Source of the DNA: JAHRVQ01 sp963976815
GTDB taxonomy: Bacteria > Pseudomonadota > Gammaproteobacteria > Pseudomonadales > Azotimanducaceae
NCBI GenBank assembly: GCA_963976815.1
Contig: CAXBLU010000011.1
Location: 83,576-147,575 of the forward strand
DNA length: 64,000 bases
Reading direction: 5' to 3'
Every line of letters begins with the position of its first letter. Position 1 is the stretch's first letter. Below are positions 1 through 9,151 of the stretch, one piece after another. The position numbers and the translations under genes were made by a program. Below the pieces are notes generated by a model. The model was not told where the DNA came from. It saw nothing but the letters and a program-made list of their open reading frames with translations, and made no database searches.

Positions 1-10
1 GGTAGCCAAA

Positions 11-1249
11 ATGAAACTGGTCGTCGGTTCCCTAGCAGCACTTTTACTCTCCATATTTATCCTGCTGATTGGCCATGGATTACAGTTAACCGTGGCTCCA
101 CTTTACGCAAGTGAGCTAGGTTGGTCCGTCCCGCTGATTGGTTATACCGGCTCTTCCTACTTCTTCGGGTTTGTGGTCGGCTGCCTGACCATACCTAAGC
201 TAGTCTCTTTTGTTGGCCATATTCGAGTGTTTTCAGTGCTTGCCGCAGCAGCCACTTCGGCCCTGCTACTGCTCGCTTTATTTCAGCAGTTTGAACTCTG
301 GTTAGTTGCTCGACTTGTGACTGGCTGGGCAATGGCCGGTATCTATATGGTGATCGAAAGCTGGCTAAATGAGAGAACAACCGTCGAGAACCGGGGAACG
401 GTGTTATCAATCTATACAACACTAACCCTTGTCTCAATTTCCCTCGGGCAAATGATGATTGGTACTGGCTTTGACCATATCCAACTTATTGTACTGGGTG
501 CAATCCTACTCTCTCTGGGGGCAATCCCGGTTGGGCTGACCCGCTCTCCAGCACCGAACCCAATACCCAATGTTCGTTTCCAATTCCGCAAGGTGTATGC
601 GGCATCCCATGTTGCCGTTGGCGGCGCGATTGTCGGCGGGCTTGTGACCTCGGGATTCTGGGTACTAGGTCCACTTGTTGCTGAAGCGCAAAATCTCTCT
701 CCCGAGCAAATTGGCTATTTTATGGCAGCAACACTTTTTGGCGGCGCCATTCTGCAACTGCCTATCGGTCGCCTGTCAGATAAATTTGATCGGCGCTATG
801 TGCTGGTCGGACTATCCATGTCGGCGGTATTAACCTGTATCGCTATCTCGTTATTCGGTTCATTCCATCCCATGATCATGATTGGGCTCATGTTCCTTTT
901 TGGTGGCACCACCTTCCCGCTGTACTCCATCAGCCTGGCCCATGCAAATGATCACACAACATTGCCCCTTATCGAAACCGGCAGCATCATATTGTTGCTC
1001 CATAGCGCCGGCGCTGTCATTGGTCCTGCAATTACATCCCAATTTATGTCTGTGACCAGCAATGCGTTGTTTATATTTTCGGGTATCACATTACTCATTT
1101 TTACAGTCTGGGCAATCTGGCGGATCTACACACATCCGGTCTCAAGACCGCATTTCGAACCGTTTACCGGTACACCAAGGACAACCCATGAAGTCATGGA
1201 AGTGATTGATCTGGAGAATTCTGTCATCGACGTGACTTTGAAAGTCTAG
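11..1249 (+). CDS. MFS transporter (12-TM, YcaD-like)
   Basis: A 412-residue polytopic membrane protein with about twelve hydrophobic segments spread along its length, which is the usual size and layout of a major facilitator superfamily transporter. The segment after TM2-3 contains the charged loop expected of the fold, and the second half has the GRLSDKFDRR loop (about residues 256-265), a classic MFS cytoplasmic loop 8-9 motif. The ESWLNERT stretch (about residues 116-123) recalls the YcaD-type family. The substrate cannot be inferred. The start is 10 bases from the window edge, so the promoter and any upstream partner are not visible. The C-terminal 35 residues are hydrophilic and rich in acidic residues. 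Confidence 0.85.
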   Translation: MKLVVGSLAALLLSIFILLIGHGLQLTVAPLYASELGWSVPLIGYTGSSYFFGFVVGCLTIPKLVSFVGHIRVFSVLAAAATSALLLLALFQQFELWLVARLVTGWAMAGIYMVIESWLNERTTVENRGTVLSIYTTLTLVSISLGQMMIGTGFDHIQLIVLGAILLSLGAIPVGLTRSPAPNPIPNVRFQFRKVYAASHVAVGGAIVGGLVTSGFWVLGPLVAEAQNLSPEQIGYFMAATLFGGAILQLPIGRLSDKFDRRYVLVGLSMSAVLTCIAISLFGSFHPMIMIGLMFLFGGTTFPLYSISLAHANDHTTLPLIETGSIILLLHSAGAVIGPAITSQFMSVTSNALFIFSGITLLIFTVWAIWRIYTHPVSRPHFEPFTGTPRTTHEVMEVIDLENSVIDVTLKV

Positions 1250-1301
1250 CAGCGGGTCGCCAGCCTATGTTCCCACTTTCGCCCGATCGTTTAATAGCCA
1301 A

Positions 1302-1342
1302 AATGATTGAAACGGGCTTAGAATGGCGCAACATCAATCATT
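1302..1342. promoter_or_regulatory. Inverted repeat upstream of the OsmC-like selenoprotein gene
   Basis: Nine-base arms (aatgattga at 1302-1310 and tcaatcatt at 1334-1342) separated by 23 bases sit 16 bases before the ATG at 1358. This could be an operator of a redox regulator or a leader hairpin. The arms are exact, but no regulator can be assigned. Confidence 0.35.
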
Positions 1343-1357
1343 ATCCAAAGGTGCATC

Positions 1358-1852
1358 ATGAGTGAACCCGAATCTCCTTTTAAGCTCACGCCGGTAACCG
1401 GGGGTTTTCAGTTTGCCTTTGAAGTACGGACCGTTAAGGGGCCAAGGCAAACCAAAAAAGCTCAGTTCGACCAGTTCGAGATTGTTTGCGATGAAGGTAA
1501 AAACATGGGAGGAGACGATACCGCACCACCTCCCCTCGCCTATTTTGCGTCAGCTATCGCGTTTTGAATGCTGACCCAACTTGCTCGGTCGAGTGAGGCT
1601 AGAAAGATTGAATTAACGGACGTCTCGATGACCGTCATCCCACGGTTTGAACAAACCGGCTCAATTGGAGCAGATACCATTCAAAGCCGCCTTATCGATA
1701 TTGAAACATCGCTTCATATTGAATCACCCGCATCACCTGAGGCAATTACAAAGCTCGTTGCGACGGCGGAACGAATGTGCTTTTTGATGAACACCATTCG
1801 AGAACCCCATGAGATGCGAAACTCAACGTCTTTAAATGGGTCAATGTTGTGA
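1358..1852 (+). CDS. OsmC/Ohr-family redox protein, candidate selenoprotein (TGA = Sec70)
   Basis: Read through the in-frame TGA at 1565-1567 this gives a 164-residue protein, the normal OsmC-family length. The segment PLAYFASAIAF-[TGA]-MLTQLARSSE matches the family motif in which the residue after the small/aromatic run is the peroxidatic cysteine, so the TGA sits exactly where Cys is expected. The second family cysteine is kept in AERMCFLMNT (about residue 138). A hairpin with a GGTC loop lies just after the TGA (separate entry). A clear ribosome site (AAAGGTG) precedes the ATG. OsmC proteins reduce organic hydroperoxides, and a selenocysteine would raise reactivity. The alternative, a Cys-to-stop pseudogene, is less likely because coding on both sides is intact and a second gene in the window shows the same arrangement. 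Confidence 0.78.
1580..1597 (+). promoter_or_regulatory. Candidate bacterial SECIS hairpin in the OsmC-like gene
   Basis: Bases 1580-1586 pair with 1591-1597 over 7 bp (two G-U pairs) around the loop GGTC at 1587-1590. The loop begins 20 bases after the TGA. A GGUC loop at this distance is like that of the E. coli fdhF SECIS, and a G within the first two loop bases fits the general bacterial pattern. The wobble pairs make the stem weaker than the one in the 48.5-kb gene. Confidence 0.6.
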
Positions 1853-1914
1853 GAACTTGATGAACTTTGTTCGGTCAGCGTGCATCCTTAACGTTAAACG
1901 GGAAACTCTCCATT

Positions 1915-2283
1915 ATGTCCAATAAAGCCAACGCTATAGAATTCTTAACCATGGCTGCAATCGGTGATGTCAGCGAAGCTTTTGAGCGATATGTAGGCAT
2001 CGAATTTAGACATCACAACCCGTATTTTGCCCATGATCGCCAGTCACTTCTCGACGCGATGTTGCTAAGTGCAAATGACGAACCCAACAAGTCCTTTGAG
2101 GTCATCCAGTCTTTTGAAGAGAATGATACGGTGACGGTCCATTCAAGATTATCCCGGGTCAGCGAAAACGCCCAATACGCTGTTGTACACATAGTCCGTT
2201 TCAATAACGGAAAAATCACCGAATTGTGGGACCTTGCTCAAGCAGTCCCGATTGACTCACCCAATACATTAGGCATGTTCTGA
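1915..2283 (+). CDS. SnoaL-like / NTF2-fold protein
   Basis: A 122-residue protein from the ATG at 1915. An upstream TTG would add 16 residues that do not resemble the family, so the ATG is preferred. The pattern is that of SnoaL-like polyketide-cyclase-fold proteins: a helical start, a YVGIEFRHHNPYF stretch, a central HSRLSRVSENAQYAVVHIVRF beta region, and the family-typical ending GKITELWDLAQAVP. These small barrels bind hydrophobic ligands or act as enzymes, and the substrate is unknown. It starts 62 bases after the selenoprotein gene on the same strand, so co-transcription is possible. Confidence 0.75.
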   Translation: MSNKANAIEFLTMAAIGDVSEAFERYVGIEFRHHNPYFAHDRQSLLDAMLLSANDEPNKSFEVIQSFEENDTVTVHSRLSRVSENAQYAVVHIVRFNNGKITELWDLAQAVPIDSPNTLGMF

Positions 2284-2285
2284 GT

Positions 2286-2594
2286 TCAGTTACACTGATA
2301 AACGCGGTACACCTGCTCGTTGCCATCTATCGCCGCAATTGCGACAACAGCATTGCCACCCATTGTCGCCGCTTCATTTCTGGCAATGGTTTCTAATTCC
2401 GTTGTGAGCTTTTTCTCACTTCGGCTGATACCAGCGACCTTGGCTCTGCTGATTGCTGTCACTTTGCCTAGATTGCTGCAACTAGACAGATCTTGCGATT
2501 TAAGGACCGACACGGTCTGCCCGGCTTCCGTCACCTTGACCCAGGTACAACCTGACAGCACAAGGATGACGACGATTAAAGTGAAAAGTTTCAT
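2286..2594 (-). CDS. DUF4156-type lipoprotein
   Basis: A 102-residue protein with a lipoprotein signal peptide ending in the lipobox LSGC (Cys16). The mature part has the DUF4156 layout: a beta segment with VSVLKSQDL, then CSNLGKV, then ETIARNEAATMGGNAVV. These are small outer-membrane or periplasmic lipoproteins of unknown role. The gene is convergent with the SnoaL-like gene (2 bases between stop codons) and lies 51 bases after the MscS gene on the same strand. Confidence 0.8.
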   Translation of the reverse strand: MKLFTLIVVILVLSGCTWVKVTEAGQTVSVLKSQDLSSCSNLGKVTAISRAKVAGISRSEKKLTTELETIARNEAATMGGNAVVAIAAIDGNEQVYRVYQCN

Positions 2595-2645
2595 AAAAAA
2601 ATTCCTGCTACTGATAACACTACAAAGATCTATCGCTTGAATAAA

Positions 2646-3998
2646 TCAGTCTTTCCCACCGAGAGGTTCACCTTTGTCCTCTTCCTCATCTTCATCCCTG
2701 TTATCGAGGACTGAAGATCTGATATGCAAATCTCGTTGTGGATATGGGATTTCAATATTATGTTCATGAAATTTTTCCCAGATCGCGATTAGCAACTCAC
2801 TTCGAACGTTGGCGCGCCCGTTCATAGGATCATCAATCCAAAATCGGACCTCAAGATCAACAGCACTATCACCGTAGCCCCGCATCAGACAGTTCGGAGC
2901 TGGCTCCTTGAGAATCCGAGGTATTTCTTTGGCAGCTTCAATACAAAGCGCCATAGCCTGATGAACGTCGGACTTGTAGTGAACACCGAGCGCCTGCCTC
3001 AATCGCAAAAAGTTTTGGGAATGGGTCCAATTCTCCACCCTATTCACAATAAGGTCCTCGTTGGGAATCAGATGCTCGATACCATCTCTTGTATAGACAG
3101 AAACATATCGGGCCCCGAGTGAATCAACACGGCCGTAGTAACCAGGTACCGCAATCACGTCTCCGGGTTTGATTGATTTATCTAGCAACAAAATAATACC
3201 GCTGACCAGGTTGCCGAATATTTTCTGTAGACCAAAACCAAGACCCACACCAATTGCACCACTGAACACCGCCAGCGCGGTCAGATCAATTCCGACAATG
3301 CCGAGCGACGCGAAGAACGCAAGTGCGATTAATCCCATGCGCACAAGCTTGCTCGACAGGACCTGAATAGATGGCGTTAAATTAGGGGAGTTCTTGAGTG
3401 AGTTTTCTATGATCTGCGCTGCAAAGCTGGCAAGCCAGAGCAGGAAAGCCAGCGTCACGATGCCCTCGAATACCCCCATAAGGTTTAGCTTTACACCGCC
3501 CAGACCAAAGCCTATATCTGACATCACGGCTTTAGTTTCATCAATCAAACCTAAAATGGTCAGTGCCGCCCAAATCCAGACAATGGTTGCGACAACCCGT
3601 GCCACTAACGGATTTGAAATAAGCGTTGAGACAATGCGAATAAAAACCCATGCCGTCAGTAAACTCGTGGTAACCACGAGGATTTGATCATCCCAGCCCA
3701 GCATTCTTGGCACGACAATAGCGAGCCATTGAATGATCAGCCAGGTAAGCGGAAAGGCATTGTCCTGGACTGCAGTAAACAAACGGTGGATGGCGTAGTC
3801 CGCGTAGCGATCCCGCAATCCACCCGACCAGGCCTCGAGACGAGAATAAATCGCAACGGTCAGTAGTACGGCAAACAACAGCAAGCCAAATTGCAGCCCC
3901 GATTGAAGCGTCAGAAAATCACTTTGAACCCATTCGATCGCTCGATTGGCCAGAGCATCTAGATCAACGTCGGTACCGGGAATCTGTTCTTCGTTCAT
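2646..3998 (-). CDS. MscS-family mechanosensitive ion channel
   Basis: 450 residues. The N-terminal half has several transmembrane helices (about residues 35-210). It is followed by the pore-lining helix and beta domain of MscS channels: GVGLGFGLQKIFGNLVSG, then DKSIKPGDVI, then LGARYVSVYTRDG and IPNEDLI. The family releases solutes on hypo-osmotic shock. The C-terminus is a short, strongly acidic tail (NRDEDEEEDKGEP). The start codon directly abuts the stop codon of the upstream CorA gene (3999), so the two form one transcription unit linking osmotic release and divalent-cation transport. Confidence 0.9.
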   Translation of the reverse strand: MNEEQIPGTDVDLDALANRAIEWVQSDFLTLQSGLQFGLLLFAVLLTVAIYSRLEAWSGGLRDRYADYAIHRLFTAVQDNAFPLTWLIIQWLAIVVPRMLGWDDQILVVTTSLLTAWVFIRIVSTLISNPLVARVVATIVWIWAALTILGLIDETKAVMSDIGFGLGGVKLNLMGVFEGIVTLAFLLWLASFAAQIIENSLKNSPNLTPSIQVLSSKLVRMGLIALAFFASLGIVGIDLTALAVFSGAIGVGLGFGLQKIFGNLVSGIILLLDKSIKPGDVIAVPGYYGRVDSLGARYVSVYTRDGIEHLIPNEDLIVNRVENWTHSQNFLRLRQALGVHYKSDVHQAMALCIEAAKEIPRILKEPAPNCLMRGYGDSAVDLEVRFWIDDPMNGRANVRSELLIAIWEKFHEHNIEIPYPQRDLHIRSSVLDNRDEDEEEDKGEPLGGKD

Positions 3999-4964
3999 CT
4001 ACACCCAACCTTTTCTACGAAATAGTGCCAAGAGGACAATGCCGACGGTAGTCATAAAGCCCAGCACAAAAAAGTATCCGGTGCTTGTCCTTAATTCCGG
4101 CATGTTCTCGAAATTCATTCCATAAATCCCTGCAATAAAAGTGAGCGGGACAAAAATGACAGTAATCACGGTAAGGATTTGCATCACTCGGTTCAATCGA
4201 TGGGTTGAAAGTGCAATATAACCATCGGTGAGGTCTTTAGCGGTTTCGTAATAGAGTTCCGCAAGACTAACCGTTCGCTCGACCTGTTCGAGTACATCAA
4301 TCACCTCATGGGAAAGTTCCGCGCCCACTATGGACGGATCGGAAACCAATTCCGAGCTGATAGAGAGGTGATAACTTGCAATCCTCCGAATTTCTCGAAG
4401 CCTGCCTTTATGCCGGGTCAATTCAAATAGCAATGAATCCTCCGGGCGATCAAATATTTCCTGTTCAATCTCATCGAGTCGAGGCTCAAAGGCGAGCAGA
4501 ATTTCCACATAACGGCGAACCAATCGATTCGCTAGATGTACCACCAGGGATTTTGGTCCTTCCTTGAACATGGACGGGTCAATCAGAACCTGGCTTATTA
4601 ACCAATTAGTACTGGTTGAACGCCGGGTGTGTCTCGTAATAAAAAACCGTTCTCCTGCAAACAGTGCAAGCTGGATAACGCCAAACTCGATACCTGAATA
4701 GTCAGCATCGAGGCCCCGAAGTAGCACAAAAAGATGATCAGAAAAGACCTCAATCTTCGGTGGATGCCGTGACCTCACAGCATCTTGAATGGCCAGTGGG
4801 TGAAGCTCAAAACCTTCCAGCAATGCCTGTTCTTGTTCTAATTGAACATTTTCCAGGTCGACCCAGAGAATGGCTGATGAGTCCGTTCGCCAACGGTCAA
4901 TGAGTTTTTCATCGCCTTGTTCGATTTGATTCGTGTCAGGATGATAAAGAAGGGCTTTAATCAT
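3999..4964 (-). CDS. corA: CorA-family divalent cation transporter
   Basis: 321 residues. A large cytoplasmic N-terminal domain is followed by two C-terminal transmembrane helices, with the signature YGMN at about residues 280-283 at the end of TM1 and a positively charged end (RRKGWV). This is the full CorA architecture (Mg2+, Co2+ or Zn2+ transport). The loop after GMN reads FENMPEL, as in MPEL-type CorA proteins. Some relatives are Zn2+ exporters (ZntB), so the transported ion is not certain. It is the first gene of a two-gene unit with the MscS channel. Confidence 0.88.
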   Translation of the reverse strand: MIKALLYHPDTNQIEQGDEKLIDRWRTDSSAILWVDLENVQLEQEQALLEGFELHPLAIQDAVRSRHPPKIEVFSDHLFVLLRGLDADYSGIEFGVIQLALFAGERFFITRHTRRSTSTNWLISQVLIDPSMFKEGPKSLVVHLANRLVRRYVEILLAFEPRLDEIEQEIFDRPEDSLLFELTRHKGRLREIRRIASYHLSISSELVSDPSIVGAELSHEVIDVLEQVERTVSLAELYYETAKDLTDGYIALSTHRLNRVMQILTVITVIFVPLTFIAGIYGMNFENMPELRTSTGYFFVLGFMTTVGIVLLALFRRKGWV

Positions 4965-5143
4965 ATTTTGGCATCAAGTCTGTGTCTAAGACGTATTGCC
5001 ATGATATTCCGCATCTCATTGTGATGCGATCTATTTCACTTTCAAGGCTGTCAAAGGACCAGACTTGATAGACCTGAGTAATCCCAAATGAATTCGGTTA
5101 GTATCGTAGCTCTGATATTACTTTTTGATGGCAGGTACACGTA

Positions 5144-6319
5144 ATGAAGCTGGCGATTCTTTCCAGAAGTTTAAAAGCCTACAGTACTAGACGCCTCCAG
5201 GAAGCTGCACTCTCCCGCGGTCACGATGTGAAGGTCCTTAACACCTTAAAGTTTGCGATTGACTTAGAGCGCGGTACCCCCGATCTTTATTTTCGCCAGA
5301 AAGCCCTAAGTCACTATGACGCCGTGTTACCTCGAATTGGAGCATCGGTCACATATTACGGCACCGCAGTGGTCCGACAATTTCAAGAAATGGATGTGTT
5401 CTGCGCAAATACCGCCCATGGCATCTTGAATTCTCGCGACAAGTTACGAAGCTTACAAATATTGAGTCGCCACAATATTGGTATCCCGAGAACTTCCTTT
5501 GTCAGAGACAAAAATGATGTTTTACCGGCAATTGAACGCGTTGGTGGCGCCCCCGTTGTGATCAAGCTAATAGAAGGCACCCAGGGTATTGGCGTGCTGC
5601 TTGCTGATACTGTTAAGCAGGCCGAATCCATTGTTGAACTACTCCAGAGTCAGAAACAAAATGTTTTGATTCAAAAATTTGTCGCGGAAAGTAAAGGCAA
5701 AGACATACGCGCCTTTGTTGTGGGTGATCAGGTGGTCGCGGCAATGCGACGGGTTGCCCAGGGGCAGGAGTTTAGAAGTAACGTACACCGTGGCGGCGTG
5801 GCTGAACCCGTCGACCTGGACCCAGAGTACATCGAAACTGCAGTTCGCTGCACCCAGATCATGGGCTTACGGGTTGCAGGTGTTGATATGCTTGAAGGCA
5901 AAGACGGGCCCCAAGTCATGGAAGTCAATTCTTCACCCGGCCTTGAAGGTATTGAGTCCTGCACCCAACTTGATATTGCGGGTGCAGTGATAGACTACAT
6001 AGCAGCTCAAGTTGACTTCCCCGAGATTGATGTTCGGCAACGACTAACGGTTAGTAAAGGCTACGGCGTGAGTGAAATCTACATCCCCGAAGGCTCAGAG
6101 TTTATCGGTGGTAGCCTATCAGACACCAACCTGGCGGAACGGGATATTAACGTCTTAACACTGTACCGGGGCGCTAAAGTGATTCCGAACCCTAAACAAA
6201 GCCGCCTGCTAGAAGCTGGGGATAAGCTTCTATGTTATGGCAAGTTAGAGTCAATGCGAACCATGGTTCCGGCCAAAACGCGAAGACGTCGTCGCCCTCA
6301 AATCCAAGACCTGTCTTAG
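5144..6319 (+). CDS. rimK: RimK-type ATP-grasp ligase with C-terminal RCK domain
   Basis: 391 residues, about 90 longer than classic RimK. Residues 1-290 match RimK: N-terminal MKLAILSR, PRIGASVTYYG, the ATP-grasp core (PVVIKLIEGTQGIGV, IRAFVVGDQVVAAMRR) and the metal-binding VMEVNSSPGLEGIE. RimK adds glutamates to ribosomal protein S6 or makes poly-glutamate. Residues from about 300 to 375 resemble an RCK_C (TrkA-C) ligand-binding module (VSEIYIPEGSEFIGGSL, LLEAGDKLLCYG), followed by a run of arginines (KTRRRRRP). The fused domain suggests control by a small ligand. It is monocistronic in this window. Confidence 0.88.
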   Translation: MKLAILSRSLKAYSTRRLQEAALSRGHDVKVLNTLKFAIDLERGTPDLYFRQKALSHYDAVLPRIGASVTYYGTAVVRQFQEMDVFCANTAHGILNSRDKLRSLQILSRHNIGIPRTSFVRDKNDVLPAIERVGGAPVVIKLIEGTQGIGVLLADTVKQAESIVELLQSQKQNVLIQKFVAESKGKDIRAFVVGDQVVAAMRRVAQGQEFRSNVHRGGVAEPVDLDPEYIETAVRCTQIMGLRVAGVDMLEGKDGPQVMEVNSSPGLEGIESCTQLDIAGAVIDYIAAQVDFPEIDVRQRLTVSKGYGVSEIYIPEGSEFIGGSLSDTNLAERDINVLTLYRGAKVIPNPKQSRLLEAGDKLLCYGKLESMRTMVPAKTRRRRRPQIQDLS

Positions 6320-6398
6320 CAGGATTTGACGCCATAGCCCACTGGGAGCACGACTCCGGGCGCCTCCGGTATTGCACTGGGCGTGGGCCGATCCTGCT
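6318..6398. repeat. Long-range inverted repeat before the ethylene-receptor-like operon
   Basis: Eight-base arms (agcaggat at 6318-6325 and atcctgct at 6391-6398) overlap the rimK stop codon and bracket a GC-rich segment that contains further short self-complementary stretches. It may fold into a leader or transcript-end structure. No canonical terminator T-run follows. Confidence 0.25.
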
Positions 6399-6495
6399 TA
6401 ACTCTAATTCTCATTACCTGCTACTCTTATAGAGCGGAGCGATACAAATCGCCGATCCCGCGAGGACTCACCCCAGGGAAGCGGAGAGTATAAGC

Positions 6496-7047
6496 ATGTA
6501 TGAGTGGTTGAATCGATTTTCGGAACCGGGGTTCATGCCCCATGGTCATTGCTACCTGTGGAAGCCAGAGATTTTGTGGGCTCACTTGCTATCGGACGCA
6601 ACTATCGCCCTCGCCTACTACGCGATACCCGTGGCACTTGGTATTTTCCTATATAAGCGCCGCAAAGCCTTCCCTTACCCGGAAATACTAGGCCTATTTG
6701 TGGCGTTTATCTTTCTCTGCGGGACTACCCATTTATTCGCGATAGTCACAATCTGGCATCCATTGTATGAAATACAGGGCTGGCTAAAGGTGCTCACGGC
6801 AATTGTCTCCCTGATGACTGCCATTGTATTGGCGCCGAAGTTACCGGAACTAATTGCAATACCAGGAGTTCAGCAATCCCTCGAACAAGCGGAAAGTACC
6901 ATGACAGAATTGCAACAGCGCAATCAGCAATTGGAAACCATCTATTCCGCGTCGATTGATAGAGAGGATAGAATCATTCAGCTGAAAGAAGAGGTGAATG
7001 AACTGATGAAATCTCTCGGACGCGATTTTAAGTACAAGACCGAATAG
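6496..7047 (+). CDS. Ethylene-receptor-type three-TM sensor domain protein (stand-alone)
   Basis: 183 residues: three transmembrane helices (about 28-53, 62-84 and 92-116) followed by a coiled coil (about 128-175) and no kinase domain. The helices match the plant ETR1 ethylene-binding domain residue by residue. The ETR1 positions needed for copper and ethylene binding (D25, Y32, I35, P36, I62, C65, H69) correspond to D34, Y41, I44, P45, I72, C75 and H79, with LCGTTH at 74-79. The protein should bind Cu(I) and possibly ethylene in the inner membrane. Its coiled coil may contact the kinase encoded 3 bases downstream, so sensor and kinase would be split. The ligand is inferred from the motif. 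Confidence 0.85.
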   Translation: MYEWLNRFSEPGFMPHGHCYLWKPEILWAHLLSDATIALAYYAIPVALGIFLYKRRKAFPYPEILGLFVAFIFLCGTTHLFAIVTIWHPLYEIQGWLKVLTAIVSLMTAIVLAPKLPELIAIPGVQQSLEQAESTMTELQQRNQQLETIYSASIDREDRIIQLKEEVNELMKSLGRDFKYKTE

Positions 7048-7050
7048 TCG

Positions 7051-9120
7051 ATGCGTTACTTTTCAATCACGCTGATTACCTTTGTTGTTCTGATCGTGAT
7101 TAATTCTATTGTCAGTAACGTCAACCTGGCAAACGACGCACTTGATATCGAGTTTCGCTTGAGTGAGGAGAATCAACTTCTGACTGCGGTAAATCTTGAT
7201 CTGAGTTCCGATACTCCTCAGGTCGACTGGAAAGCAAAAGCACTTCAATCACCACTTCGCATACCCGAGCATCCGTGGGTTGAAGAATGGCCTAAAGCGG
7301 AAGCTGAAGACCAGATAAATTCTGACATCGTTCGCCACCTCCTGTTGTTCAACGACTCATTTTCCGACACTCCATTTGACTTAACTGGTCAGCAGCAAAA
7401 GCGCTGGTTAGCTCGTCACTTAGAATTGCGAACCAGGCTTCAGATACTGCGAATTGAACTCGCTCGCTACCTCGTTGAACGGGCTAGAGAAGTCTTTCTG
7501 GTTGGTTCACTCAGTTCCATCGCGCTATTTGCCGCACTACTCACACTGGTCTTTTACTTTGTATTCAGGGCACAGCGACAATCACTGAAGAAAAGCCAGA
7601 TGCAAAATATTACTCTCGAAGCGCAACGACAAACTTTACTCGCCTCGCAACGGGCGATGGTGAGTATTTCCGATGATGAACAACGGGCGATTTTACGGGC
7701 AGAACAGCTAGCAAGTCTTGTTGAACAATCCTCAGAAGGGTTTATTCGAATAAACGAGCTAGGCCAGGTACTGCATTGTAATGAAGCTGCAACCAAACTC
7801 TTTAGCGGCATTAAACAGCTGGCTCCACTGGACTCCTTCGTCAATTTGTTTGAACCCAAAAGGAGGCCAGAACTCCAGCAGGCGATCGAGCGTACGCTTA
7901 AAGATGACAGCGTCCTAACCATTGCACCGGCGGAAAACGAAATTGATTCAGCAATAGAATTGACGATTACCAGAGTGGTCGATTCCGGCCCCTTAAACTC
8001 AGTTGGCGTTTCCATTCTGGCCCGCGATGTTTCTCAGCTTATGCGCGAACAAAAACAACTTACTCAAATTATAGAAACCGCGCCAAACGCGCTTTTTGTC
8101 TGTGATGAACAGGCCATCATCACAGTCGCAAACAACCAAACGGAACAGTTGTTCGGCTACGAACCAGGCGAGTTGATTGGGCAACTTGTCGACATTCTCG
8201 TTAGCCCCCGCCAACGAGCAGCCCATGTAGCAAAACGCCATGATTTTCTACGGCAGCCGGAGGAAGCGCATATTGGCCACGATCGAGAATTAATGGCGCT
8301 TCGCAAAGACGGCTCAGAGTTTCCCGTTGAAATTGGCTTAAACCCAATGAATATTGGCAAGCAGCTGCTCGTTGTTGCTTCGGTATTTGACTTGACTGAA
8401 CAACGACGTCAGAAAAGTGAACTGGAAGCCACCAATCAACTGCTCGAAACCCGCAATGAAGAAATGGAGCAGTTTATTTATACCGTCTCCCACGATCTGA
8501 AATCTCCACTATTCACGATTAGCGGGTTTGCTCACCAGTTGAAAGAATCCATCGAAAACATCTCCGCTGAACAAGCTAATAAGGTCGAGCGTATTCAGTC
8601 CAATGTGGACAGGATGGGACGGCTGTTGGATGACCTGCTGCAGTTATCTAGAGTCATCCGGATCGATCTTGAATTAGCCACAGTTGATACCGATATCCTA
8701 ATTGATAATGTGCTCTTAACCCTGGAAGGAACCGTACGAGAGGCTGGAGCTGAAATCATCATTTGCAGACCACTCGCAGCAATTGATGCCAATGAAGGCA
8801 TGCTCTTTCAGTGCGCCCAGAATCTAATTACAAATGCCCTAAAATACGTCGATGATACAGTGAGTCCCAGGCTTGTGATCTCATCAACCGTGGATAAATC
8901 CTCGGTGCAATTGCATTTCAAAGACAATGGAACCGGCATTGATCCTAAACACCATGAACGCATTTTTCAGATTTTCCAGCGGTTGGACACCCGGGAAGGT
9001 ACTGGGGTTGGCTTGTCTATTATTAAAACCATTATGGATCGGCATGGAGGCAGCGTGGCGCTTGAGTCTGAGACCGGCAAGGGTTCAACTTTTAGCCTAA
9101 TTTTCCCCCAGACCAGCTAA
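7051..9120 (+). CDS. Membrane PAS-PAS sensor histidine kinase
   Basis: 689 residues. TM1 lies at 1-22 and TM2 at about 150-173, flanking a periplasmic segment of about 125 residues. PAS1 (about 218-325) and PAS2 (about 340-455, with NALFVCDEQAII and EQLFGYEPGELIG) follow. The HisKA box YTVSHDLKSPL has the phospho-acceptor His481. The ATPase domain has NLITNALKY, DNGTGIDP and GTGVGLSIIK. It is a complete kinase. It starts 3 bases after the ethylene-receptor-like gene and is followed by two receiver-containing genes, so it is the likely signalling output of the whole operon. Confidence 0.92.
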   Translation: MRYFSITLITFVVLIVINSIVSNVNLANDALDIEFRLSEENQLLTAVNLDLSSDTPQVDWKAKALQSPLRIPEHPWVEEWPKAEAEDQINSDIVRHLLLFNDSFSDTPFDLTGQQQKRWLARHLELRTRLQILRIELARYLVERAREVFLVGSLSSIALFAALLTLVFYFVFRAQRQSLKKSQMQNITLEAQRQTLLASQRAMVSISDDEQRAILRAEQLASLVEQSSEGFIRINELGQVLHCNEAATKLFSGIKQLAPLDSFVNLFEPKRRPELQQAIERTLKDDSVLTIAPAENEIDSAIELTITRVVDSGPLNSVGVSILARDVSQLMREQKQLTQIIETAPNALFVCDEQAIITVANNQTEQLFGYEPGELIGQLVDILVSPRQRAAHVAKRHDFLRQPEEAHIGHDRELMALRKDGSEFPVEIGLNPMNIGKQLLVVASVFDLTEQRRQKSELEATNQLLETRNEEMEQFIYTVSHDLKSPLFTISGFAHQLKESIENISAEQANKVERIQSNVDRMGRLLDDLLQLSRVIRIDLELATVDTDILIDNVLLTLEGTVREAGAEIIICRPLAAIDANEGMLFQCAQNLITNALKYVDDTVSPRLVISSTVDKSSVQLHFKDNGTGIDPKHHERIFQIFQRLDTREGTGVGLSIIKTIMDRHGGSVALESETGKGSTFSLIFPQTS

Positions 9121-9151
9121 CCCATGTGGATATAAAGGTCTACACTTAAAC

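Noticed and set aside
1358..1852. Reading the OsmC-like gene as two separate genes or as a pseudogene
   Set aside because: The frame continues, the stop is TGA at the catalytic Cys position, a hairpin follows, and a second gene shows the same pattern.
1867..1914. Longer N-terminus of the SnoaL-like protein from a TTG
   Set aside because: The extra residues do not resemble the family, and the ATG at 1915 gives the normal length.
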